Part shown: in pieces, positions 45,376 through 54,628 of the stretch | How positions within the stretch are numbered: the first letter of the stretch is position 1 | How the letters are laid out: every line of letters begins with the position of its first letter | NCBI RefSeq assembly: GCF_963378085.1 | Contig: NZ_OY726395.1 | Location: forward strand, 2,418,001-2,482,000 | Direction of reading: 5' to 3' | Length of the DNA: 64,000 nucleotides | Origin: Mycolicibacterium sp. MU0050 | GTDB lineage: Bacteria; Actinomycetota; Actinomycetes; Mycobacteriales; Mycobacteriaceae | Notes under the pieces: model-generated | The model's database searches: none | What the model saw: the letters and a program-made list of their open reading frames with translations, nothing else | Told to the model about the DNA's origin: nothing | Made by a program: the position numbers and the translations under genes

Positions 45376-46923
45376 ATGAAAACTGAGGCATTGCGCGAGG
45401 TGGCGGAGTTCGACATCGTCATCATCGGGGCCGGAATCTCGGGAATCGGTGCTGCGGCGTACTTCAGTCGCGGGCTGCCGGCCAAGTCGCTGTGCGTGCT
45501 GGAGGCCCGGGACAACATCGGTGGCACGTGGGATCTGTTCCGCTACCCGGGAATCCGCTCCGATTCCGACCTGCACACCTTCGGCTACGAGTTCAAGCCA
45601 TGGCGTCACGAGTCGGCGATTGCCGACGCGCACCTCATCCGGGAGTACCTGCAGGAGACGATCGACGAAAACAACCTGGCACGTCTCATTCACTTCCGGC
45701 ATCGGGTCGTGCGGTCGGAATGGTCCTCGGCGGACGCGAAGTGGACCCTCACCGTGGAAGCGGCCGATCCCGTCACCGGCGCGACCAGCACCAAGACGAT
45801 CCGCACCGGCTGGGTTTTCGCGGCCACCGGCTACTACCGGTACGACCAGGGGTTCTCACCGGAGTTTCCGGGCCGCGCCGACTTTCAGGGGTTGGTGGTC
45901 CATCCCCAGCACTGGCCGGAGAAGCTCGACTACAGCGGCAAGCGGGTGGTCATCATCGGAAGCGGCGCGACGGCGGTCACGATGGTGCCGGCGATGGTGA
46001 CGGGCAGCGGCGCAGCCCACCACGTGACAATGCTCCAGCGCACCCCGACCTACATCATGCCGGTTCCTCGCGTCGACCGGGTCGCGGTCGCGCTGACGAA
46101 ACTTCTGGGCGCCGAGCGCGGGTATGCGGCGACGAGATTCAAGAACATCTGGACCGAATGGGCAATCGTCAAGGGCCTCCGGACATTCCCGACAGCAGGG
46201 CGGCGGCTGATCCGGCGCGAGAACATCAAGCGTCTCCCAGAGGGATTCGATGTCGACAAGCACTTCAACCCGCCCTACAACCCGCCCTACAACCCGTGGG
46301 ACCAGCGGCTGTGCGCGGCGCCCGACGGCGACTTCTTCGACGCGATCTGCGCCGGCAAGGCGTCCGTCGTCACCGACTCGATCGCGAGATTCAGCAACCG
46401 CGGCATTGTGCTGAAGTCGGGCGAGGAGATCGAAGCCGACATCATCGTGACCGCGACCGGGTTGACCATGCGGCTCTTCGACGGCATGCCGATCGTGGTC
46501 GACGGGCAGGAGATCGACATCGCAGACTCCGTCGCCTATCGCGGGATGCTGTTGAGCGGAATCCCGAACTGGGCGATGGCCATCGGGTATACGACGTCGT
46601 CCTGGACGCTGAAGATCGGGGTGATGTGTCGCTACTTCATCGACCTGGTCAAGCACATAGACGCCCGCGGGTACAGCCGAGTGGTTCCGCGCCCGCTGCC
46701 GGGAATGGACCGCCGACCTGTGATGGACCTGCAGTCGGGGTACGCCAAGCGCGCCGCGGCGATTCTGCCCAAGCAGGGCCCGGGCGCCCCGTGGCGGATG
46801 GCGATGTCCTACCAGGAAGACGCCAAGGCACTACGCGGCCCGGTAGCCGACGAGAACCTCGAGTTCGCAGCCGCCGAGTCGACGTCGCGGCGGCGCGATG
46901 AACGGCACCGGGCAAATGTCTGA
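45376..46923 (+). CDS. EthA-like Baeyer-Villiger flavoprotein monooxygenase
   Basis: A 515-residue class B monooxygenase. The FAD Rossmann motif is VIIGAGISGIGAAAYF, followed by GGTWDLFRYPGIRSDSD. The BVMO fingerprint is FQGLVVHPQHWP, and the NADPH Rossmann motif is IIGSGATAVTMVP. It is close in architecture to M. tuberculosis EthA, which oxidises ketones to esters and activates ethionamide. An internal 12-bp duplication adds NPPY before NPWDQRL. The second Met (MKTEALREV) is taken as the start because GAGGAG ends 6 bases before it. Overlap with the next gene indicates coupling. Confidence 0.92.
   Translation: MKTEALREVAEFDIVIIGAGISGIGAAAYFSRGLPAKSLCVLEARDNIGGTWDLFRYPGIRSDSDLHTFGYEFKPWRHESAIADAHLIREYLQETIDENNLARLIHFRHRVVRSEWSSADAKWTLTVEAADPVTGATSTKTIRTGWVFAATGYYRYDQGFSPEFPGRADFQGLVVHPQHWPEKLDYSGKRVVIIGSGATAVTMVPAMVTGSGAAHHVTMLQRTPTYIMPVPRVDRVAVALTKLLGAERGYAATRFKNIWTEWAIVKGLRTFPTAGRRLIRRENIKRLPEGFDVDKHFNPPYNPPYNPWDQRLCAAPDGDFFDAICAGKASVVTDSIARFSNRGIVLKSGEEIEADIIVTATGLTMRLFDGMPIVVDGQEIDIADSVAYRGMLLSGIPNWAMAIGYTTSSWTLKIGVMCRYFIDLVKHIDARGYSRVVPRPLPGMDRRPVMDLQSGYAKRAAAILPKQGPGAPWRMAMSYQEDAKALRGPVADENLEFAAAESTSRRRDERHRANV
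46267..46290 (+). repeat. 12-bp tandem duplication inside the monooxygenase gene
   Basis: AACCCGCCCTAC occurs twice head to tail, then AACCCG. It encodes Asn-Pro-Pro-Tyr twice, where EthA-type enzymes have a single such unit before Pro-Trp-Asp-Gln. The frame is kept. Confidence 0.9.
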
Positions 46924-47839
46924 CGAGAACGTCGATCGGTACGCGCCCCTACCATCCGGGCTGACCATCTGCTTCCGTGACTTCGGCGACGCGGCCAACC
47001 CGCCCATCCTGCTCGTCGGCGGACTGGGCGAGGACCTCACCTCTTGGACCGGGCCCTTTGTCGGAGCGCTTGTTGCGCAGCGGTTTCGGGTCATCGTGAT
47101 GGACAACCGGGACGTCGGTCGATCCACCTTCGTCGCAACGCCGCCGCCCCGAATGTGGCGTCAGGTTCTTGCCTGCCCCCGCCCCGATGGTTATTCGTTG
47201 GCGGACATGGCCGGGGACTGCGTCGGCGTGCTCGACCATCTCGGGATTGCGCAGGTTCACCTCGTCGGTCGGTCGATGGGCGGAATGATCGCGCAGACGG
47301 TGGCTGCGACCGAACCTCGGCGAGTGCTTTCGCTGACCTCCATTTACTCGACGACCGGGGCGCGCAAGGTCGGTCGGCCGGCGCTGTCCACCATCCGGTT
47401 GTTGATGGGTCCGCCGGCACGAACCAGAACCGCCGCGGTGCGCGCACACCTACGTATCACCGGCCACATCGCCGGAACGGCGTACCCGATCCATGACGCC
47501 GCAGAGGCCGCCATCGCGGCGCGCGCCTGGGATCGCAGCGGCGGGGATCAGGCCGCCGGCGTGGCCCGCCAGATTCAGGCGATCCAGTCCTCCGGAGACC
47601 GCACCGCCCAAATCCGCCGGATCGCGGCGCCGACGCTGGTCATCAACGGTGATCGAGACCTGATGGTGGACCCCGGTGGTGGCGCCGCCACGGTGGCAGC
47701 GATCCGCAGGGCGCAGCACGTCGTCATTACTGGCATGGGTCATCACATCTCGGAGGCCCTCGTCGACCCGATCACCACCTACATTTCGCAGCACGCGCAC
47801 CGTGTCAGCCAGGGAGGAAAACATGTCGAAATCCATTGA
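46916..47839 (+). CDS. Alpha/beta hydrolase
   Basis: A 307-residue hydrolase of the epoxide-hydrolase/haloperoxidase-like group: LLVGGLGEDLTSW (oxyanion), VGRSMGGMIAQ (Ser nucleophile), INGDRDLMVDP (Asp) and TGMGHHISEAL (His). Placed directly after a Baeyer-Villiger monooxygenase, it could cleave the ester or lactone that enzyme makes, which is the usual division of labour. Overlap with the monooxygenase stop by 8 bases supports coupling. An earlier ATG at 46898 is also possible; neither has a ribosome site. The next gene overlaps its end by 17 bases. Confidence 0.85.
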   Translation: MSDENVDRYAPLPSGLTICFRDFGDAANPPILLVGGLGEDLTSWTGPFVGALVAQRFRVIVMDNRDVGRSTFVATPPPRMWRQVLACPRPDGYSLADMAGDCVGVLDHLGIAQVHLVGRSMGGMIAQTVAATEPRRVLSLTSIYSTTGARKVGRPALSTIRLLMGPPARTRTAAVRAHLRITGHIAGTAYPIHDAAEAAIAARAWDRSGGDQAAGVARQIQAIQSSGDRTAQIRRIAAPTLVINGDRDLMVDPGGGAATVAAIRRAQHVVITGMGHHISEALVDPITTYISQHAHRVSQGGKHVEIH

Positions 47840-49208
47840 TTGCCAATCCAAGGCCGTGTCGGGCGATGTCGTGATCGTCGGTGCGGGCTTTGCCGGGCTG
47901 AGCGCCGCAGAACGGCTCGTGAGCACGGGCCTGTCGGTACTGGTCGTGGAAGGCCGGGACCGGGTCGGTGGACGATCACTGTCCGGCGAGGTCGCCGGGG
48001 TTGACGTCGACTTCGGCGCGACGTGGGTCGCCGAACGCCACACCGCGGTACGTGATCTCATGGCTCGGTTGGGGTGCTCCACCACCAGACAGTTCGACGA
48101 GGGCGTCAACGTCTTGTGGATGGCCGGGCAACGTCACACCTGGACCGGGACGCTTCCGATGGTCGGACCGGTGGACTTGGCGGACCTGGCGCGCGTCCAA
48201 CCGGCCCTGGAAAATCTGCTGGAATCCATCGACGTCGACGCCGCGTGGAAGTCCCCGAACGCCGGTGAACTCGATTCGATCTCGTTCGGTGAATGGCTTG
48301 ACCGCCAGCAGGCCGCGACCAGCACCCGAGCGCTGATGGCCATCGTCAGCAAGGTGCAGTGGGGCTGCAGTCCGGCGGACGTGTCACTGCTGCACGTCTT
48401 GCGCTACATCCAGGCCGTGGGCGGGCTCGATCACATGCTCGCCGTCGACGGCGGGCAGCAACAAGACCGCGTCACCGAAACCACCCAAGAGATCGCCAAG
48501 CGGCTTGCCGCCGCGCTCGAGGACAGGGTGGTGTTGGACGCGCGGGTGCGGCGGATCTGCCACGACGAAACCGGCGTCACGGTCTACACCGATGCGGCGG
48601 TGATCCGCGCCCGGTACGCCATCGTCACCGCAGCGCCCGAACACCGCGCCCACATCGAGTTCCAGCCGGCGTTGCCGGAGATGTTCGAGGGGCTCTCCAG
48701 GACCTTCCCCATGGGCGCGCTCAGCAAGGCGTTCGTTGCCTATGAAACGCCGTTCTGGCGCAACGACGGACTGTCCGGTGAGGCAGTGACCGACACCGGG
48801 CCGGTGTTCATCACTTTCGACGTGTCACCTGATGGCGGACCGGGCATCTTGATGGCGTTCTGCGCCCCGGGGTGCTACGACGGCCTCAGCCCGGCGACGC
48901 GACGCAACCTGGTCGTCAAACAATTGGTCGACCTGTACGGCGCCCAAGCGGGCAACCCCATCGACTATGTCGACCACTGCTGGGGCACAGAATCTTCCGC
49001 TCCCGGTGGCCCCCATCCGGCTGCTGCGCCGAATGCCTCCGTGCGCTACGGCGACGCACTCACGCGGCCGCACGGGCGCATCCACTGGGCCGGCACCGAA
49101 ACCGCCGGGGAATGGGTCGGAACCATGAACGGGGCCATCCTGACAGGTGTGCGGGCCGCCGAGCAGGTCGCGGCGCTCCTGAGCGTCGAGAGCGAATCGT
49201 CGACGTAG
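47823..49208 (+). CDS. Flavin-containing amine oxidase family protein
   Basis: A 461-residue monoamine-oxidase-fold protein. The FAD site is VIVGAGFAGLSAAERL (about 17-32) then GRDRVGGRS, and the C-terminal FAD-closing segment is IHWAGTETAGEWVGTMNGAI. The substrate-domain residues cannot be assigned to a particular amine. Its start overlaps the hydrolase stop by 17 bases and has GGAGGA upstream, so it is in the same operon as the monooxygenase and hydrolase. Together these suggest oxidation of an amine or cyclic ketone. Confidence 0.9.
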   Translation: MSKSIDCQSKAVSGDVVIVGAGFAGLSAAERLVSTGLSVLVVEGRDRVGGRSLSGEVAGVDVDFGATWVAERHTAVRDLMARLGCSTTRQFDEGVNVLWMAGQRHTWTGTLPMVGPVDLADLARVQPALENLLESIDVDAAWKSPNAGELDSISFGEWLDRQQAATSTRALMAIVSKVQWGCSPADVSLLHVLRYIQAVGGLDHMLAVDGGQQQDRVTETTQEIAKRLAAALEDRVVLDARVRRICHDETGVTVYTDAAVIRARYAIVTAAPEHRAHIEFQPALPEMFEGLSRTFPMGALSKAFVAYETPFWRNDGLSGEAVTDTGPVFITFDVSPDGGPGILMAFCAPGCYDGLSPATRRNLVVKQLVDLYGAQAGNPIDYVDHCWGTESSAPGGPHPAAAPNASVRYGDALTRPHGRIHWAGTETAGEWVGTMNGAILTGVRAAEQVAALLSVESESST

Positions 49209-49235
49209 CTTCTGTTCGTCGCCGCGACGTCCGGG

Positions 49236-49248
49236 CAGACTGGCCGGT
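49236..49248 (+). promoter_or_regulatory. Probable leaderless promoter of the PucR-type regulator
   Basis: CAGACT (49236-49241) is followed by GGCCGGT and the ATG. This would let the regulator be made separately from the upstream operon. Confidence 0.45.
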
Positions 49249-50475
49249 ATGGACGAATTGTGGCCGCCGCCGACTCCCGAGGTCGCTGAGGCGATCCGGT
49301 CAGTGTGCCAGCGCCTCTTGACGGATACCGACGCCTTGGCCGACGCGATCGCGGGGGCCGCCCTTACGGCGCAGTACGATTCCGCGCTGCTCCCGGACGT
49401 GTCGCTGGTCGAGGGGGACCGCCACCTCAACCGCTCCGATCTGGTCCAGTGGCTCACCTCGAACATTCAACATCCGGGGCGCAGGGTGGAGCCCTACATC
49501 GGCCCGAGGATCGCGGAGTACATTCGCGACCTCGTTTCCCGCGGAATTGCGCCGGATTTCGCCGGCGGATGGCGGGTGGCACTCGGCGTCGGCTGGCGCC
49601 GCTGGCTCGAAGAATGCGTGGCACACTGCCGAAACCCCGACCTCCTGGTGGAGGTCCTCGACGTGTCGGCGAAGTCGTTGGTGCAGTACGCCCTCGACTC
49701 GGTCTCGGCCATGCGTGAGGCGAGCCTTTCGGCGGCGATGGGCAACGCGGATGCCGAGGCGATCCAGCTGATACAGCTGATTGCCAGCGGGGCGCCGATG
49801 ACCGAAGACCTCGCCGAAGGGCGGCTGCGATACCGGTTGGCCCGCTCCCACGTCGGCCTCGTCCTGTGGACCGACGCGCCTGCGCGGGCCGACGCGGTGG
49901 ACGAGGTGGTCGCGGCGGTGCGTTCCGCTTCGGCCGGGGGGAGTGTTCTGATCGCTCGCGCGAGTGCCACCTCGCGGTGGATCTGGCTGTCCGGGGCCGA
50001 GACCCCGGACAGCCACCACATCGAGAAGATCGTGGCGGGGGTTGAGGGCGTGCGCGCGGCCGTCGGACGGCCCGGTCATGGACTCGACGGGTTCCGATCC
50101 AGCCATCAAGATGCGCTTGCCGCCCAGGCGCTGATCGTACGGCTTGGATCGGACCGGCGCTTCACGGCGTACGCCGACGTCGACCTGATCGACAGCCTCA
50201 CCAAGGACCGCGCCAGCGCACAACGGTTTGTCACCAACACTCTCGGTCCGCTGGCCAACGCGGATGAGGCGCTTCGGCAGGCGCTTCTGACCTACGTGCA
50301 GTGCGGCTTCAACACCACGCGGGCCGCGGCGAAGCTGTATGCACACCGAAACACCGTGGAGCGTCGGGTGTCCCGCGCCAACGAACTCGCGGTGGTCAAG
50401 GTGGAAGACAACCCCACCCACGTTGCCGCAGCACTGCTCGTGCTGGACATAGCGCCCAATATCGGCTTCCCGTAG
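49249..50475 (+). CDS. PucR-family transcriptional regulator
   Basis: A 408-residue regulator with a PucR C-terminal helix-turn-helix: CGFNTTRAAAKLYAHRNTVERRV (split: CGFNTTRAAAKLYAH, RNTVERRV) near 350-372. A GGDEF-like/CdaR-type middle domain and an N-terminal helical ligand domain precede it. PucR/CdaR proteins activate catabolic operons in response to a substrate. Its location at the end of the flavoenzyme operon, and the symmetric operator at the operon's head, make it the likely controller. It is 40 bases after the amine oxidase. Confidence 0.88.
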   Translation: MDELWPPPTPEVAEAIRSVCQRLLTDTDALADAIAGAALTAQYDSALLPDVSLVEGDRHLNRSDLVQWLTSNIQHPGRRVEPYIGPRIAEYIRDLVSRGIAPDFAGGWRVALGVGWRRWLEECVAHCRNPDLLVEVLDVSAKSLVQYALDSVSAMREASLSAAMGNADAEAIQLIQLIASGAPMTEDLAEGRLRYRLARSHVGLVLWTDAPARADAVDEVVAAVRSASAGGSVLIARASATSRWIWLSGAETPDSHHIEKIVAGVEGVRAAVGRPGHGLDGFRSSHQDALAAQALIVRLGSDRRFTAYADVDLIDSLTKDRASAQRFVTNTLGPLANADEALRQALLTYVQCGFNTTRAAAKLYAHRNTVERRVSRANELAVVKVEDNPTHVAAALLVLDIAPNIGFP

Positions 50476-50544
50476 TTTGGTCGTCGAGTAAGTTCGGGCC
50501 GGCGAGGACTTTGCCGCGAGTCAAGGTGTGAGAGAAGGAACCCC

Positions 50545-51147
50545 ATGAGCACGAACACGTACCGTTCTCCGGCGATCGTCGGTCTAACCGCCTTGGCGCT
50601 GATGACCGTGGGCTGTACCACTGGCGAGAGCGTCGACGCGTCCACGCCGCCGCAGGTCGCATTGATTGCCACCTCCGAGGTGGAGGCGCCACCCGCCGAG
50701 GTGAAGCTGATCGGGGAGCGGGACGTGGAGGTGACGCTCACCGGTCCGATCGCGGCGAAGTACGCCACGGCGACCGACAAGCAGAAGCAGGCGCTCGGCA
50801 AGCCGCTGACCGGTGACCGCAACGCAGGTACCCGCGACAGCGGGGTGGTGTTCCAACAGTTCCAGGGCGGCGTCATTGTCGCCAAGAATGATCAGCCCGG
50901 CACACCGGCGTACATCACCTGGGGCAAGATCCGCGAGGCCTGGAACATCGAGCGCGACGAGGACGGCGTTCCGGACGTCGAGGGCAAGAACGGTTCGCCG
51001 GGCCCGCTGGGCGTACCGACCAGCGATGAGAACCCGGTCGGTGATCTGCTTGTGACAACCTTCGAGCACGGCAAGGTCACGTTCGACCCGAGGACCGGTG
51101 AGGTTGAGGTGACGGTCAACGGCAAGGTCGTACCGTCCGGGCTGTAG
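50545..51147 (+). CDS. LGFP-repeat lipoprotein
   Basis: A 200-residue exported lipoprotein. The signal peptide ends in the lipobox MTVGCTTG (Cys near 24). The body carries LGFP-type repeats: IAAKYATATDKQKQALGKPLT, then VFQQFQGGVI, and PGPLGVPTSDENP followed by FEHGKVTFDPRTGEV. LGFP repeats in actinobacteria bind or anchor to the cell envelope. It has its own ribosome site (GAAGGAA). It is not obviously related to the oxidative genes before it. Confidence 0.85.
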   Translation: MSTNTYRSPAIVGLTALALMTVGCTTGESVDASTPPQVALIATSEVEAPPAEVKLIGERDVEVTLTGPIAAKYATATDKQKQALGKPLTGDRNAGTRDSGVVFQQFQGGVIVAKNDQPGTPAYITWGKIREAWNIERDEDGVPDVEGKNGSPGPLGVPTSDENPVGDLLVTTFEHGKVTFDPRTGEVEVTVNGKVVPSGL

Positions 51148-51432
51148 GCGGCGGGAATGCAAGCCGGGTGCGTTCTGCCGTAAAGCATTGACGTCGACGC
51201 GCTTTGGCTAGGCCGACCCCGTACTGCATCCCGGCCATCCGCGTTGATGGCGGCGGCTGCGAGCCGAGTGAGTCGAATGAACATCTGGTGCTGGCAAATC
51301 CGCGAGGTGGTCGCACAACCGACGGACGTCGCGGTGTGCGCGCGGCGCTACTCGCTCAACATGTTCAGTCGCGTAGCCACGACATTCGTGATTCATCGTG
51401 AGCACGGCACAAAATATTGGTAAAACCATCCG

Positions 51433-52428
51433 ATGAAGGCCGTTGTGCTCACCCGCTTCGGAGGGGCCGATGCTTTCGAGCTGCGCGACGTCTCCGTGCC
51501 CCGTGTCGAACCCCGCCAGGTGCGGGTGCGCGTCCATGCGACCGCCGTCAACCCACTCGACTTTCAGATACGGCGCGGCGACTACCCGGAGCAGGTGCCG
51601 CTCCCGGCGATCATCGGGTACGACATCTCCGGGGTGATCGAAGAGGTCGGGTCCCACGTGACCGAGTTTCGGGCCGGCGATGCGGTGTATTACACGCCGC
51701 AGATCTTCGGCGGGCCGGGCTCCTACGCCGAGCAGCACGTCGCCGACGTGAGCCTGGTCGGCCGGAAGCCGGAGAACCTCAGTCATCTGGAGGCCGCGAG
51801 CCTGACTCTGGTCGGCGGGACGGTCTGGGAGGCCCTGGTGACACGGGCCCACCTCGCCGTGGGGGAGACGATCCTCATCCATGGCGGCGCGGGCGGTGTC
51901 GGCACGATCGCGATCCAGATCGCGAAGGCGATCGGCGCCCGAGTGATCACCACCGCTAGATCCGGCGACCACGAATTCGTGCGTTCGCTGGGAGCGGATG
52001 CGGCGATCGACTTCACTTCGACGGATTATGTGGATGCCGTGGCCGAGTTGACGCGCGGCCAAGGGGTCGATGTCGTGTTCGACACGATCGGTGGTGACGC
52101 GCTCACTCGAAGCCCGTTAACGCTCACCGACTTCGGGCGCGTCGTCAGCATCGTCGATATCGCGCAACCGCAGAACCTCATCGAGGCGTGGGGCAAGAAC
52201 GCCGCCTATCACTTCGTCTTCACACGGCAGAACCGCGGAAAGTTGGACGCGCTCACCACGCTGGTCGAGCGCGGTCTGGTGAAGCCGGTCATCGGCGCGA
52301 CCTTTCCGCTCGCTCGAGTAGGCGAGGCTCACGAACTCCTGGAGAACCGGCGGTCGTATGCACTACGCGGCAAGATCGCGATCGATGTGGCGGGCGAGAC
52401 TGTCGCCCTTCCGCCTCGCACCGCGTAG
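51433..52428 (+). CDS. Zinc-independent MDR quinone oxidoreductase / alcohol dehydrogenase
   Basis: A 331-residue medium-chain reductase of the zeta-crystallin type. The catalytic-domain segment is [20 protein letters not shown] and the NADPH motif is [18 protein letters not shown] (about 152-169). Zinc-ligand cysteines are absent, so quinone or enone reduction is expected. Part of the gene (about residues 180-280) is duplicated in eroded form at 55.1-55.4 kb. No ribosome site is obvious, and 285 bases separate it from the LGFP gene. Confidence 0.92.
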   Translation: MKAVVLTRFGGADAFELRDVSVPRVEPRQVRVRVHATAVNPLDFQIRRGDYPEQVPLPAIIGYDISGVIEEVGSHVTEFRAGDAVYYTPQIFGGPGSYAEQHVADVSLVGRKPENLSHLEAASLTLVGGTVWEALVTRAHLAVGETILIHGGAGGVGTIAIQIAKAIGARVITTARSGDHEFVRSLGADAAIDFTSTDYVDAVAELTRGQGVDVVFDTIGGDALTRSPLTLTDFGRVVSIVDIAQPQNLIEAWGKNAAYHFVFTRQNRGKLDALTTLVERGLVKPVIGATFPLARVGEAHELLENRRSYALRGKIAIDVAGETVALPPRTA

Positions 52429-52501
52429 CCGTGGGGGATCGGATGACATCGACCTGAGCGGCGATTGACATCCCCGTCGCCATAGGAAACACTCGTTTCT
52501 C

Positions 52502-53530
52502 ATGACAGTCGCGTCGACTTCCACGCCCGAACACCCGCCACGCCAATCGGCGAGCACTGAGCGCCGTTCAGAGTGGGCCGTCGACAACCAGACCGACTTC
52601 GGCTTCTTCGGACCCGACTCGATCTCCTGGGAAGTGCTGGCCGCGCCGGCGGTTTCGTTGATGATCGCCCAGATCACCAACCTGCTCGAGGCCCCACACG
52701 TCGACTTCCAGTCGATCCTGCTCGACCATGACCCGCTGTATCTGACCAACACGAAGAAGCAGCGCTCGTGGCGCGGCGACCCGACGAAAAAGGGGGGCCG
52801 GATCACCGACCGGCTTCGCCGCACCGTCGTCGGGCCGTTGCCGATCATCTTCGGCGACCGGGAGGCGGCCCGCCGCTGCGCTGACCGCCTCACCGCCTAC
52901 CACCGGCCCATGCGGGGGATCAACGCTGAAGATGGCCGGCCGTACTCAGCAGTCGACGCCGACACGATGCTGTTTGCGGCAGTGACGATCTCGCACGGCG
53001 CCTTGATCGCCTACGAGCGCTACGCGTTCAGAGGGTTGAAGTGGCCGGCCAGGCTACCCGCCGAGATGCGGGATCGGTTCTTCGCCGAGACGGCCGAACT
53101 CGCGGTTCTGATGGGCGTCCCGCGCGAGCGGATCCCGGTCACCGCCCGGGAGGTCGACGAGTACTATCGCGGGCAAGCTCACAAATATCGAACGCGCAAA
53201 GGCTATTTCGGTAATCAATTGCGCGCCGCAGCAAGCCAGTTCAAATTCTCGTCGGCAGATTCGGTGGTCAGCGCGGCCGCCGACGTCGTTCTGTTGACGA
53301 GCACTTTCCTCGCATACTCGGCGATCCCACGACCGTGCCGGCGCCGGCACCACATCCCGGCGGTCGCTGACCCACTGCTCGCGACAGTGCATTTCGCGGT
53401 CCTACCGTTGTTCGGCCTGCTGCAGATCCCGGCCGTCGGGCGGCTGGTCGCGGGTGCCTACATCGGCACAGAGAACGTCGACGCGATCACCCGATCCCTG
53501 TCGGCGCGCACCGGCACCCCGAAGCGTTAG
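52502..53530 (+). CDS. DUF2236 / MpaB-type oxygenase family protein, copy 2
   Basis: A 342-residue DUF2236 protein. The family core is clear: ISWEVLAAPAVSLMIAQITN, ILLDHDPLYLTN, IIFGDREAARR, YHRPMRGI (the conserved His/Arg block), then VTISHGALIAYERY. Characterised relatives are heme-b oxygenases. Little similarity is seen to the copy at 39.8 kb beyond the fold. It may be downstream of the quinone oxidoreductase, with a 73-base gap, and just before a TetR gene. Confidence 0.85.
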   Translation: MTVASTSTPEHPPRQSASTERRSEWAVDNQTDFGFFGPDSISWEVLAAPAVSLMIAQITNLLEAPHVDFQSILLDHDPLYLTNTKKQRSWRGDPTKKGGRITDRLRRTVVGPLPIIFGDREAARRCADRLTAYHRPMRGINAEDGRPYSAVDADTMLFAAVTISHGALIAYERYAFRGLKWPARLPAEMRDRFFAETAELAVLMGVPRERIPVTAREVDEYYRGQAHKYRTRKGYFGNQLRAAASQFKFSSADSVVSAAADVVLLTSTFLAYSAIPRPCRRRHHIPAVADPLLATVHFAVLPLFGLLQIPAVGRLVAGAYIGTENVDAITRSLSARTGTPKR

Positions 53531-53588
53531 ACATCCTCATCAGATGCGCCTGTCGGTTGTCGAGGCGACCACCGTGCATCATTGACGT

Positions 53589-54233
53589 GTGAGTAGTGCA
53601 AAGGTCTGGCGCGGTCGAACGATGGACGACCGCTCAGCCGAACGCCGGCAACAACTCATCGATGTCTGTATCGATCTCCTCGGCACCGGTGGCGCAGCGT
53701 CGATCAGCCTTCGGGCCGTCTGCAGAGCGGCCACGTTGAGCCCGCGGTACTTCTACGAGAACTTCTCCAGTCTCGAGGAACTCCTGGTCGCGGCCTACGA
53801 CCAGGTGGAAAGACAGCTGTTCGAGCGTCTCGTCGACCCGGGGGAGGGCCGGCAGAGGCTGTCGATCAGATCGGTACTCGAGATCTGTGGGCGGTATTTC
53901 GAGGAGGATCCGCGCCGGGCGCGCATCCTGCTGCGGGAGCCGATGTCCGACGAGACGCTGCGGGTGCACCAGTCCGGCAAGAAGTCCGTCTTCATCAGAT
54001 CGCTGGTACCGGCTCTGGAACGCACGGGCAGAAGACTGGCGCCACCCGACTCGCGAGAACTCGCGGTGATGGCGACCGCACTGTCCGGAGCGCTGATCGC
54101 CCTGTACCTGGAATGGATCGACGGTCGGCTCGACGTCGAGCGGGACGTGTTGGTGGACACCGCCAGCGACCTTGTGACCGCGATCTCCCGGGCGTCCCAG
54201 CGCAAGCCGGCCGGCCCGGTGACCGCACCGTAG
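53589..54233 (+). CDS. TetR-family transcriptional regulator
   Basis: A 214-residue repressor. The helix-turn-helix is ISLRAVCRAATLSPRYFYENF (split: ISLRAVCRAATLS, PRYFYENF; about 37-57), and the rest is a helical ligand domain. The GTG start at 53589 (MSSAKVWRG) or the ATG 11 codons later (MDDRSAERR) are both possible; neither has a ribosome site. It lies 58 bases after the DUF2236 gene and could control it, as is common for TetR-oxygenase pairs. Confidence 0.86.
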   Translation: MSSAKVWRGRTMDDRSAERRQQLIDVCIDLLGTGGAASISLRAVCRAATLSPRYFYENFSSLEELLVAAYDQVERQLFERLVDPGEGRQRLSIRSVLEICGRYFEEDPRRARILLREPMSDETLRVHQSGKKSVFIRSLVPALERTGRRLAPPDSRELAVMATALSGALIALYLEWIDGRLDVERDVLVDTASDLVTAISRASQRKPAGPVTAP

Positions 54234-54250
54234 CGAGAACCTGACCCGGG

Positions 54251-54439
54251 TTGTGGTGCACGTGGCCTGGCCGCGGGGCGATCGGCATGTTCACGAATCT
54301 GGTCACGATGGACCTTCCGGCCTCCAACCTCATCACCCGCGAGACTCTGGGCTGGGAACCCACCCGACCGCGCCTGCTCGACGATCTGGACAACGGAAAC
54401 TACTTCGCCGAGCGCAGAAATTTTGTTGCCCACCAATGA
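54251..54439 (+). pseudogene. C-terminal remnant of an SDR-family NAD(P)-binding oxidoreductase
   Basis: About 62 codons are readable. The stretch MFTNLVTMDLPASNLITRET then LGWEPTRPRLLDDLDNGNYF is the conserved C-terminal end of atypical SDR oxidoreductases. The Rossmann domain and active site are missing, and the sequence directly follows the TetR stop, so most of the gene has been deleted. It has no start signals and is taken as a fragment. Confidence 0.75.
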
Positions 54440-54628
54440 ATCTCACCCGCTGGGGGTACAGGTCAAAGCAGATCGTCACGCGTAACGCGGTGGTACGGGT
54501 CGGTTTCATCTGCGTTGGTGCACTGCGAACTGGGGCGTCGACCTCGAGGGCTCGTCGCCGTTGCCGTAGAGGAGTTGGCCGGCTCGACAGGAGGCATCGG
54601 GTTTTTCGGGTTTCGATAAGCTCAGTGA

